A stretch of 64,000 nt of DNA from assembly GCF_048569485.1 (NCBI RefSeq), contig NC_134354.1, positions 335,313,643 through 335,377,642 of the forward strand. Reading direction: 5' to 3'. The translations under genes were made by a program, and so were the position numbers. The DNA is from Anomaloglossus baeobatrachus. Taxonomy: Eukaryota > Chordata > Amphibia > Anura > Aromobatidae. The notes below the pieces were generated by a model. The model had not been told where the DNA came from, did not search any database, and was given only the letters and a program-made list of their open reading frames with translations. Positions 55,121-63,943 of the stretch are shown piece by piece. Position 1 is the first letter of the stretch. Each line of letters begins with the position of its first letter.

Positions 55121-55583
55121 TGTACTTCTCTTCTCAGGGACATCGAAGTGCCACACAATGTTTTCACGTAAAATCTTTCATGTAATCTCCAAAAGTAACA
55201 TACACCAGCTCTATCTCACTATTGGGTATGTGCCCTTAACATTTCCACCATGAAAATTCATTTTGGTGTCATTTTGGAAGGTTTTCTGGTGAGTCCGTAA
55301 AAATGGCGTAAAATGCGGACAAAATTGTTCACAGCTGTGACTTTTGAGTGATAAATGCTTCAAGGGGTCTTCCCCATGCTGTTGCCATGTCATTTAAGCA
55401 CTCTTCTGAGACTTTTGTGACATTTTTAGGGTTTCTACATGCTGCCGGGGGTCATTTCATAAAAATACTCGGGTCTCCCATAGGATAACATTGGGCTCGG
55501 TGCTCGGGCCGAGTACACGAGTATCTTGGGATGCTCGGCCCGAGCCTCGAGCACCCGAGCTTTTTAGTACTCGCTCATCACTA

Positions 55584-55591
55584 CATGTAAT
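55584..55591. repeat. hAT-B target site duplication, right copy (CATGTAAT)
   Basis: Identical to 40408-40415. Confidence 0.93.
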
Positions 55592-56184
55592 GTCTCTGTG
55601 ATTAAGGACTTTATTGTCCAAAACGCATCACGGCTGACATTTGCTTGACCCCATGTCATATTGATTCATTTTTGTTTTTTAATGCAACTCCAAAAAACTT
55701 ATTTTTTTATTAATTCCAGAGCTACACACCATCCTTTCATGTTTATCCACTCAGGGATATCAGCCTCAAAGATCCATACACCACTTAGATGTTGAATCCA
55801 TGAACATTTTTCTACATTTGGTGAGCTGATGGTTTTCTTTTTGTTTTTGTTTTCAGGCTCCCTAAGGGAAGTTCAGGTGAGCACAGGGATGAGATGACTT
55901 ATTGCAGCAAGAAGCTCACATCATACTTATTCGCTAAAATCCTTACTTTCCTTTAACCAATCACATTTATCCAGGCTTCTCTTAGAGTGGTAGACTGCAG
56001 CTGTCACATTCCTACCCCAAAAGACACCAATCACATTATTATCTTGTAAAGTGAACAATGTCCTGCGGTTTTTGTAAATGTATTCTTTTGATAAGTAGTG
56101 TTGATGGTGTGATCTATAATGTAAGGTATAATCTATGGAAATGTATTGCACAGCACTTGTTTTGGAAGTTGTTAAACCATAGAT
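55592..56184. other. No gene recognised
   Basis: Mixed AT-rich sequence. A TGATTAAGGACTTTATTGTC stretch followed by CAAAACGC near 55600-55630 has the outline of a decayed hammerhead-like motif of PLE terminal repeats, but too little is conserved to call it. The short ORFs have no motif. Confidence 0.5.
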
Positions 56185-56390
56185 TAAGGGTACCTTCACA
56201 CTTTAGCGATGCAGCAGCGATCCGACCAGCGATCTGACCTGGTCAGGATCGCTGCTGCATCGCGACATGGTCGCTGGTGAGCTGTCAAACAGGCAGATCT
56301 CACCAGCGACCAGTGACCAGCCCCCAGCCAGCAGCAACGTGCAAGCGACGCTGCGCTTGCACGGAGCCGGCGTCTGGAAGCTGCGGACAC

Positions 56391-56444
56391 TGGTAACTAA
56401 GGTAAACATCGGGTATGGTTACCCGATGTTTACCTTAGTTACCA
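56391..56444. repeat. Perfect 25-bp-arm hairpin in the MITE
   Basis: TGGTAACTAAGGTAAACATC (plus GGGTA) is followed after TGGT by its exact reverse complement. An RNA from either strand would form an uninterrupted 25-bp stem. Confidence 0.9.
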
Positions 56445-56516
56445 GCTCACACCGCTTAACTTAGCGTGTGCAGGGAGCAGCAGCCGGCACTGGCAGCATG
56501 AGAGCTGCGGAGGCTG

Positions 56517-56573
56517 GTAACGAAGGTAAATATCGGGTAACCACCTTGGTTACCCGATGTTTACCTTGGTTAC
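56517..56573. repeat. Second hairpin in the MITE, 27-bp arms with two mismatches
   Basis: A related, imperfect version of the first hairpin (GTAACGAAGGTAAATATCGG ... TTTACCTTGGTTAC). The two arms share sequence with the first hairpin, so it arose by duplication. Confidence 0.85.
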
Positions 56574-56843
56574 AGCTTACCGCAGGCTGTCAGACGCCGG
56601 CTCCTGCTCCCTTCACATTCAGGATTGTTACTCTCTCGCTGTCACACACAGCGATGTGTGCTTATCAGCGGGAGAGCAACAATAAAAAAACGAACCACCA
56701 CTGTGTGTAACGAGCAACGATCTCACAGCAGGGGCCAGATCGCTGCTCAGTGTCACACACAGCGAGATCGCTAATGAGGTCACAAAAAACGTGACTCAGC
56801 AGCGATCTCAGTAGCGATCTTGCTGTGTGTGAAGTACCCCTAA

Positions 56844-57960
56844 GCAATAGTTAAGCTTTGGGACTAGCCCACCATGGAAGGGGTCAAGTGAAAAGGAAAG
56901 TGACAGTTTATTCAGGAGGAGTCAATGAAGGCTTAGTAAGTGAAAGTGACTGACATATAGCTTGGACGTATAGGTCGCACACAGTGGGTGGTTCGTGGCA
57001 ACAAAGGAAGAGGAGAGGAGACAGAAGGAGAGTGAGACTGAACTTGGAGTGTTGACAAAGACACAGCATTGAAAAAAAGAGACTAATGAAGTGGCTCCAG
57101 AGAGTAGAAACTGGAGGACAGGACTCTAGTGGCCAGGCCCCTTAGCCGTCAAGGGTTAATTTTAAGTGGCGTGTGGATACATCAGTTCCCCTACAGACAT
57201 TTGGGAGTGCTAATCTTTACTCTAGTCATGATGGACCCCTTAAGGAGGCTGGACGTGGGACTGCAGGAAGGGAAGACGACTATCACAGACTAGGATGTAA
57301 CACTGGACTGAGTTGAGCTGAGACTCACAGGACAAAAGATCTGAAGCATCTGAAGCAACTTAGTGGGAACTTGAACTGTGTCTTATAATGCTGTGCAAAA
57401 CTGTAAAATGCTAGAAGATACTGTATGTGCTGACTATCTGGAATGTAATGTTGCTGCTGAGAATGCAGCCTATATGCGTATGCAGCCTGTATGGGTTCAT
57501 AGCCCACACGACAGAAGTTCACACACCAGCCAGGACTAGTCATTTCATCTAGTGTAACGGGATGTCTGGTATCAATGCCTTGTCCACGACTACTGCACTG
57601 CCCCACTCAACAGTTGGCATAGTTGGCAAGATCAAACCTTGCCAATGGAATGCAGGGAAAGGCACAGGCAGCGTTGCAGATGACAACCATGGTGAGGTTG
57701 ACGATAGCGCTGAACGAACTCTCTAAGATGTCGGATGGTGGAGCAGCTCCAAAGCAAACTTCACCCATCATGGGCATCAGATAAGCAGAAGGGCGCAAAG
57801 ACTAGCCAGCCGTTGAGAAGCTATGCTTATTGACTGAAGTTCCATGCCTGGAGATGCCAAACAATGATAACCAGTGTCCCCCATCAGATGAAATTGAAGG
57901 ATAAGGTCCGCCCATTGGAGATTGATAGCACGGAACAAGTGGAGACCTGAAATAAATGGG
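56844..57960 (+). other. Possible LTR and leader of an old LTR retroelement (fossil), otherwise unrecognised
   Basis: At 57613 the string TTGGCATAGTTGGCAAGATC resembles the sequence that follows the LTR and primer-binding site in some vertebrate LTR elements, preceded by CCCCACTCAACAG. A matching second LTR or any retroviral-type protein is not present. Weak call; the rest of the stretch has no recognised feature. Confidence 0.25.
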
Positions 57961-59030
57961 AGGGCCAGTCGGGAGAGACCCCATCCAACCTGTACAACTG
58001 GCCACTGAGTGGTCCCCACTGTGACTTCAGGTGAACTCCATGAACTCACCTCAGATAAAGTCATTGAACTCAATGCCGGATTACCGGATATGGCTATGCG
58101 CACACATTGAATATTTGGTTGCAGACATTTCTGCACCAAATCTACACTTCCTGGCAAAAAAATGCACCGAAATCGCATATGTTTTTAATTCGGTTTCGGG
58201 GCTTTTTTATACTCAGGAGATGCAGATTTGGTACAGAAATCTGAAACCAATACTCAACTTTCACACATAGTCTAATCCGATAATCAGGCATTGAGTTCAA
58301 TGACTTCCCGTGAAGTCACTGCTGAGGTTCTGTTCGTACCCCAGCTGTGACCTCGGGTGAATTGATCTGAGATTAACTCATTGAACTCAGTAACCTCTCC
58401 TCAGGTGAAGTCATTGAACTCAATGCTGGCTTACCAGATTAAGAAATGTTGCACATTGAGAATTTAGGTGCAGACATTTCTGCACCAAATCTGCATCTCC
58501 TAGCTGAAAAATGCACCAAAAACACATAAAAAATGCATGTGGTTTGGTGCATGTTTTGCATTAAGATGGGACCACGGGGGAACAATTTTCTCCTTAAGGA
58601 GACTTTGCAAGCCAGTCTGGCTGCCAAGGGGACTTATAGCTGCAATGCCCCTCTGGGAAATATTCAAATTGTCTCTCCAGGAAAGAAGACAAACTCTAGT
58701 GCAGCGCCATCTATTGGAAGTAGCGATCCTAAAAGTCAAAAGCGGATTTTTAACAATCCTTTGCATATGACTTAGGATTTATGCCAGATCAGAATAGGTG
58801 GTGTTGCACTAGAGTTTGCCATAAGATGTACATTTGATACAGAAATATCTGCAACCAAATACTCAATGTCCGCACATAGCCCAATTCGGTATTCCGGCAT
58901 TAAGTTCATTGACTTCACCTAAGGTCATAGCTGGCTGTTCCCATGGCACCTCAGCTGTGACCGTGACCTCAAGGGAACTGACCTGCAGTGAACTCAGTGA
59001 CCTCACCTCAGTGACCTCTGAGTGAATTGT
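57961..59030. repeat. Cluster of nested inverted repeats (MITE-like)
   Basis: A unit with GAAGTCATTGAACTCAATGC at its edge and (G/A)TTTGGTTGCAGACATTTCTG inside faces its inverted copy: 58060-58140 against 58235-58315. Further half-units lie at 58395-58500 (forward) and 58830-58920 (inverted). The central GGCTATGCGCACACATTGA / GTGTGAAAG-type motif resembles the ends of the Harbinger MITE at 60055. No clear target duplication was found. Several rounds of nesting are likely. Confidence 0.55.
58690..58818. mobile_element. Small 129-bp inverted-repeat element inside the cluster
   Basis: It starts CAAACTCTAGTGCAGCGCC and ends GGTGTTGCACTAGAGTTTG, about 19-bp inverted ends with two differences. It sits between the two half-units of the larger inverted repeat. 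Too short to code. Confidence 0.55.
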
Positions 59031-59851
59031 TAGGGCAGCAGAGAGAAGCCACTAGGAAAAGTCTGCCTGATAAGCTTTCCAAAGCATGTGTATTTTGAAA
59101 CCAGCATTTCTGAGTAAATCATACCTGGCGCAGCCACTGTCTGATTCACATTGCCAATGATTCTCGATCGTAGACAGGTGTGTTTTACTCTGAAATGCTG
59201 CAGAGCATAAGAGTACACATCAAAAGCAGTAACTAATGAAAAGCAGGTCCCCTGCTCTAGTTGATTGACAGGTTTCCCCAGGGCAGGAGAAGCTGCATGT
59301 GGACCAGCCTTGGATGAGTGAGCTTGAATCTGATGACAGGTTTCCTTTAAAGACAAAAACATCATCTTCTTATAAGACATACAGTGTATATCTAATATAA
59401 AATATAAAATACATCACAATGTTACTTGTGCAATATAAAATGTTATAAACATACTGCCTGCAGATTACAGTCATCAGTTTCCACACCTTACACCAGCACA
59501 AACATGTGAACATGTGAATGGAGAGGAGACTCCCTGAAATAATTGTATAGGTTAAAGGAATTATTGTATACAGAGTAAATATGATCATCCTTTTTTTATA
59601 CAGATCAGAAACGCTTTCTTGGAGTCAATTCGAGTGTCATTTGCATACTGCCTGACTCTCATTACAAGAGCTGATCTAGTATGTCAGCTAATTGACAGAA
59701 GCGAAAATGTCACCTGCACTCTTTGTGAAAATGCTTTTCTGATTACGAAGGCCTGGATGCTTTCACTGTCACTACTAATATTCATATATTCTCTCTCAGC
59801 CATATGTAAGCGCATACAATGTACTGAATATTACAGATGTGGGATGTTAAT
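59031..59851. other. No gene recognised
   Basis: Sequence with a TGATGACAGGTTTCCTTTAA stretch at 59331-59350 and AT-rich DNA to 59600. The 97-codon ORF starting at 59619 has hydrophobic runs but no motif I know and runs into the next element. Confidence 0.5.
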
Positions 59852-60492
59852 GACTGCTGAGTCCCCACCACCAAAACAACCCCCCATGCCTAAACAAAAC
59901 ACACGTTTGTAATAAAACAAGTAAACTTTATTGGAGAGATAATCAAGTGCAAACATATAAAACTCTCATCTTTTGCTGGGCTGAGGTCGGTCACAGCTTT
60001 AACATTAATTTGTGCAAATATCCAACCAATCTATGCTGTCAAGACGAGGTGTAAGGCTATGTGCGCACGTTGCGTACAGTCACTGCAGAAATTTCTGCAG
60101 CGATCTGAAGAGCACACGTGCGCTTCAAATCGCTGCAGAAAATGTCCGCAGTGAAAAAAAAAAAAGCCGATTCCATGCGCTCTGCCTGCAGCTCCTGCCA
60201 TAGACAGAGCAGGGGCTACCGGCAAAGCGCACAGAAGAAGTGACATGTCACTTCTTAGAACGCGCGCTTCGGGCAGCAGCCGAAGCGCTGCGCTCTAAGA
60301 CGCCACGTGCGCACGGCCCCTGCACAATCTCCATAGATTATGCAGGGGACGCAGGACGCATGCAGTTACGCTGCGCTACAAAGCGCAGCGTAACTGCATG
60401 TAATTACGCAACGTGCGCACATAGCCTAATGCCAGGCCGGACTCCCAGCGCAATCAGCCTTCGCTTGAACACCACAATTCCAAAACTGACCG
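59852..60492 (-). repeat. Split direct repeat B2 of the Ngaro-type element, carrying a MITE
   Basis: Same 266-268 bp as B1, interrupted at 60055-60426. Outside the MITE it differs from B1 by about 5 percent by eye. Confidence 0.85.
60055..60426. mobile_element. Harbinger-type MITE, 372 bp, TAA target duplication
   Basis: GGCTATGTGCGCACGTTGCG and its inverted copy CGCAACGTGCGCACATAGCC form perfect ends, flanked by TAA (60052-60054, 60427-60429). The undisturbed B1 repeat has a single TAA at the same place, which proves the insertion. The interior has GTGACATGTCAC and further internal inverted repeats (GCTGCGCTACAAAGCGCAGC) and no ORF. Confidence 0.92.
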
Positions 60493-60747
60493 TTGTGACT
60501 TAAATAGTTTAACATACAACCATCGGGGAGGGAGGGTGGGACAGCAGCTTCCAGGTCTGACGGATGAGGAGAGACCGAACCAGGAAATAAGTAGGATTTT
60601 ATATGGGAACAGGAGGAGGGGAAAACAATGGGATTGGACACGAACAAGGGGGTGGACGGTTCGGGCATAGGAAGGAGGAATTAACCCCTTCAGACCGGGC
60701 TAATCAGTCAGGGTGCATCCAGCTCAATCCTACTGATATGCACCACA

Positions 60748-61015
60748 GACTGCTGAGACCCCACCACCAAACCAACCCCCCATGCCCGAACAAAACACAC
60801 GTTTGTAATAAAACAAGTAAACTTTATTGAGAGATAATCAAGTGCAAACATATAAAACTCTCATCTTTTGCTGGGTTGAGGTCGGTCACAGCTTTAACGT
60901 TAATTTGTGCAAATATCCAACCAATCTATACTGCTGTCAAGACGAGGCGTAATGCCAGGCCGGACTCCCAGCGCATTCAGTCTTCGCTTGAACACCACAA
61001 TTCCAAAACTGACCG
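60748..61015 (-). repeat. Split direct repeat B1 of the Ngaro-type element
   Basis: GACTGCTGAG to CAAAACTGACCG, 268 bp, matches 59852-60492 once the MITE there is removed. It contains no insertion and gives the empty-site sequence GGCGTAATGCC. Confidence 0.85.
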
Positions 61016-61034
61016 CCACAGAGGAGCAAAGTCC

Positions 61035-61763
61035 CTAGACAGCGCTCCGACCCCCACCCATTAAAAGAAGTGCCTGCTCAATACCATCTTGAAGGCCTGA
61101 TATGAAAATATCGAGGCCAATGTCCGAAAAATGGACGCCATCTGGCAACATAAGGCTGGAGTTGTCCCCTTCCAGTTGCCTGTGTCTGACGACTACACCA
61201 CCCTTAAAGTAAATGAAACGGGACATTCTCGCGTTCAAAGTATGGCGTGACCGCTCAACAGCTGCCGCGTCGCGAGCCCCTTGCTATGCAACGCGGGGGA
61301 TTACCTCCGACCAAATGAGGACCAGCTCAGGAAAGAAACCGTGGAATTTATCCACGTCGGACCTCATGGTAGTCAGGAGCTCCGCAAGCTGGCAGGAACA
61401 AAGATCATTGCCCCCGGCATGTAGGAGAAGAATCGCCGGAGACGCAGCAACTTGAGCAATGCCAACCACCTCCGGGAGAACCTGCGGCCACATCAGGCCT
61501 CTGATGCCTCTCCAATGCACATCGAGGCCACAAAAACCGAGATTCCTTCCACCCGGACGATACGCCGCTCTCTGGCCAGCCCAAAAAATATAAGAGTGGC
61601 CCAACAGCCACACCGCCGGCCTTGCACTACCTATGGAGAGAAACAGAATTTTACAGCAATAAATCAGGTCTAACATAGCGCGCAAAGCAAGAAGAACGCC
61701 ATCTACCAATGCGCTGAATCTCAGAATTGGACAAACCAGCCCTCGCGGCCTCGGTAGCAGCAC
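61035..61763 (-). CDS. SGNH-type hydrolase of the Ngaro-type element (fossil)
   Basis: AVWLLGHSYIFWAGQRA carries the nucleophile block (GHSY in place of GDSL). WRGIRGLMWPQVLPEV follows, then ILLLHAGGNDLCSCQLAEL with the GxND block, and near the 3' end LPDGVHFSDIGLDIF with the Asp-x-x-His block. Order and spacing fit an SGNH esterase/lipase fold. Its role in the life cycle is unknown. Confidence 0.78.
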
Positions 61764-61812
61764 CTATCCGAAAGGAGTGTGTACCAAATTCAGTAGGGGT
61801 CAAGCCAAACGA

Positions 61813-62400
61813 TCAAAGGCATTTAAGAAAGAGGGCCAAAAACTGAAACTTTGTGAGTGGTGAACCATCCTCGTGAGATAAGAAGGACACACCAGAGCGG
61901 CGCACAGCTAAATAGTCGTTGACCAAAACAATGGGGCAGACAGGGCCAGGAATAGAGAATAAGGGGATCCAAGAGCCCCTGCCAGATGGGTTCGTTTTGG
62001 ACTTACGGATGCGAATACGCAAACCCCCATTGCAAACTGTAACATTATTGTGCCGGAGGCCACCGGGACGGTGCTTCGACAAGGACAAAAGTTCACCAAT
62101 TCGCAAAGCGCCAAAAAAGGCCAATCCAAAGGAAACTGCGAAAAGGGCGGATTCAAAAGGGGATGAACAAAAATTACGGACGGCCCCAATAAGGCGAGCC
62201 AACAATGCAAAAGAAATAGGCCGTCTATGCTCCCGGCGGGGGGTCAACCGTCACCAACCACGAACGGCCCGACTGATAATAAAAGATTTTGTGACATCCG
62301 ACCAGCCGCGAAGTTTGAAATGGAAGGCGATGCCAGTTAAACGATTCCGGGCCACAGACCTGGAAAAACCAGAATCACGCAAATGGATCAAATACTGAAC
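61813..62400 (-). CDS. Tyrosine recombinase of the Ngaro-type element (fossil)
   Basis: An N-terminal SAM-like part is suggested at 62400-62260. The catalytic part (61813-62247) holds FGLAFFGALRIGELLSLSKH with the first conserved Arg in the RIGEL block, then LRIRIRKSKTNPSGRGSWIP with the catalytic Lys region. The C-terminal His-x-x-Arg and Tyr blocks would lie at or past the end of this stretch. This enzyme joins a circular DNA intermediate to the target without a target duplication (family knowledge). Confidence 0.8.
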
Positions 62401-62476
62401 TGTAGCTGCCAAACAGGCAGGTTCTGAACTGTCAATCGGGAAGTGCCCGGCAAAATTCAGCTATTCCAACCACGCC

Positions 62477-62866
62477 TTACCATAAGCTTGCCACGTCACA
62501 GGAGCCACGGAAGCTCTCACCAACGGAATCAGTTGCTGAGAAGGAGGTTCCACATACTGACAGGGCAGGGCAAGCCGTCCAGCTGGGCGCGAGGGCAAAG
62601 CTCTCAGAATTTCTGTAAATCAAAACGAGGGCATCAGCAGTGGAATTACGAAAACCAGGGACATGCCGGGCACAAAACCAGATGTTAAGTTCCAAACATC
62701 TAAGGACTAACGACCTGAGTAACTTAATGACCGGGGGGGACGAGGAAGACAAATGATTAATTGCGTGAACTACACTCATATTGTCAGTCCAAAACAAAAT
62801 GCGCTTATTCTGCCGAACAGGTCCCCAAATAGCGACAGTCGCCACTATGGGAAAAAGCCCAAGCAA
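62477..62866 (-). CDS. RNase H part of the Ngaro-type element (fossil)
   Basis: RILFWTDNMSVVHAINHLSS, CLELNIWFCARHVPGFRNST and ADAL are the middle and end blocks of the RNase H domain that follows RT. The first block lies at the end of the RT frame. Confidence 0.75.
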   Translation of the reverse strand: MLGLFPIVATVAIWGPVRQNKRILFWTDNMSVVHAINHLSSSSPPVIKLLRSLVLRCLELNIWFCARHVPGFRNSTADALVLIYRNSESFALAPSWTACPALSVCGTSFSATDSVGESFRGSCDVASLW

Positions 62867-62911
62867 GGTTAAGTTGGAAACCCAGCCTAAGGCATGCCAT
62901 GAATCTGGCCA

Positions 62912-63943
62912 TCATTCAGCGCACCACTGGTCATCAAAAATCACTCCAAAACCAAGTGACCCAGAGGCATCAGAAAAAAGAGATAGCTCCTCATTAGTTA
63001 TTTCATCCTCCTGAAAGCATGTATGACCGTTGTACTGAGAAATAAACTCAGTCCAGATAATCAAATCAGTGCGCAGCGGTGCCGAGATACGAATCCGGTG
63101 GTGGGGGAGCCTGACACCCCTGGTGGAAAGGGCCAGGCGACGAGAAAAAATACGTCCCATAGGCATGACACGGCATGCAAAAACCAAAAGGCCCAGCAAA
63201 GATTGCATTTGGCGTAAAGTAACGCTACGAACTGAACAAAAACCCCTGAGCAATGAGAGCAATGCTGAAACTTTGTCAGATGGGAGACGAAAAATCATTG
63301 CTTCAGAATCAATTTCGATCCCCAAAAAGGATAGTGTTGAAACAGGACCAACCATTTTTTCCTGTGACAAGGGAACGCCAAATTTGGCCATGAGCCGACA
63401 GAAATTATCCAACAAAAATTGACAGTGTGAGGAATCACCTGGTCCTACAAAAAGAAAATCATCCAAGTAATGAGTGATGGAATGGGAGCCAGACTCCCAT
63501 CTCACCACCCACTCCAAAAATGAATTGAAAAGTTCAAAATAATAGCAGGAAATAGAACAGCCCATGGGCAAGCACATGTCGTAATAATAAGAGCCATCGA
63601 CAAACCATCCCAGTAAATGGTGACAGTCGGGGTGAACGGGAAGGAGGCGAAAAGCCGACTCAATGTCAGATTTTGCCATCAACGCGCCCCTTCCAGCCTG
63701 GCGAACTAGTGCAACCGCTCTATCAAACGACACGTAAGTCACAGAAGCATCCGCCTCAGATATGCCGTCATTTACAGATGAGCCATTGGGGTAGGACAGA
63801 TGCTGAATCAGGCGAAATTTGCCCAGTTCCTTTTTAGGGACAACACTCAAAGGAGAGACCCTCAAGTTGAAAAAGGGGTGTGAAGAAAACGGGCCTCGGA
63901 TCCTGCCTTCTGACAATTCGCTTTTCAACTTCTGTAGTAACAC
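62912..63943 (-). CDS. Reverse transcriptase of the Ngaro-type element (fossil, N-terminus beyond window edge)
   Basis: The frame contains VSPLSVVPKKELGKFRLIQH, ALMAKSDIESAFRLLPVHPD (RT motif A Asp), LPMGCSISCYYFELFNSFLE and HYLDDFLFVGPGD (YLDD box), then the thumb-like segment LSFLGIEIDSEAMIFRLPSD and the approach to RNase H (LSLFSDASGSLGFGVIFDDQ). The LDDFLFVG pattern and PMG box are typical of DIRS-order RTs, which are distinct from Ty3 RTs. Confidence 0.88.
   Translation of the reverse strand: MLLQKLKSELSEGRIRGPFSSHPFFNLRVSPLSVVPKKELGKFRLIQHLSYPNGSSVNDGISEADASVTYVSFDRAVALVRQAGRGALMAKSDIESAFRLLPVHPDCHHLLGWFVDGSYYYDMCLPMGCSISCYYFELFNSFLEWVVRWESGSHSITHYLDDFLFVGPGDSSHCQFLLDNFCRLMAKFGVPLSQEKMVGPVSTLSFLGIEIDSEAMIFRLPSDKVSALLSLLRGFCSVRSVTLRQMQSLLGLLVFACRVMPMGRIFSRRLALSTRGVRLPHHRIRISAPLRTDLIIWTEFISQYNGHTCFQEDEITNEELSLFSDASGSLGFGVIFDDQWCAE

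Larger units (their letters stand above)
40416..55583 (+). mobile_element. hAT-B: 15.2-kb hAT transposon with nested insertions and an inverted core
   Basis: It starts TAGTGATGAGCGAGTA and ends TACTCGCTCATCACTA, a perfect 16-bp inverted repeat, inside the perfect 8-bp duplication CATGTAAT. The termini share the TAGnGATGAGCG core with hAT-A, so the two belong to the same group. From the left: promoter-like region, 184-bp array (with a MITE-like element inside), inverted core (118-bp units, transposase, one 184-bp unit), 118-bp array split by a Ty3 retrotransposon, right subterminal region. Without the three nested insertions it would be about 6.5 kb. The transposase is heavily broken. Confidence 0.92.
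56188..56840. mobile_element. Harbinger-type MITE, 653 bp, TAA target duplication
   Basis: Ends GGGTACCTTCACAC and GTGTGAAGTACCCC are inverted repeats, flanked by TAA (56185-56187 and 56841-56843). The 3-bp TWA-type duplication and GGG start are PIF/Harbinger features. The inside has no ORF but contains two strong hairpins (56391-56444 and 56517-56573) and several AGCGATC-type repeats near both ends. Confidence 0.75.

Noticed and set aside
54448-55171. Repeated 65-130 codon ORFs reading GTSGLQALMHVSIQGQ
   Set aside because: They follow the 118-bp array unit phase; not a gene family.
55598-55632. Hammerhead-like outline next to the right end of hAT-B
   Set aside because: Only a short GGAC/GTCC stem and AAAACG are present; the CTGATGA core and stem I are not convincing.
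59619-59912. 97-codon ORF with hydrophobic stretch as a small membrane protein
   Set aside because: It runs into the Ngaro B2 repeat and has no supporting features.
60681-60705. TTAACCCCTTCAGACCG as a second piggyBac-like end
   Set aside because: No partner end or flanking TTAA pair; it lies inside the A2 spacer of the Ngaro-type element.
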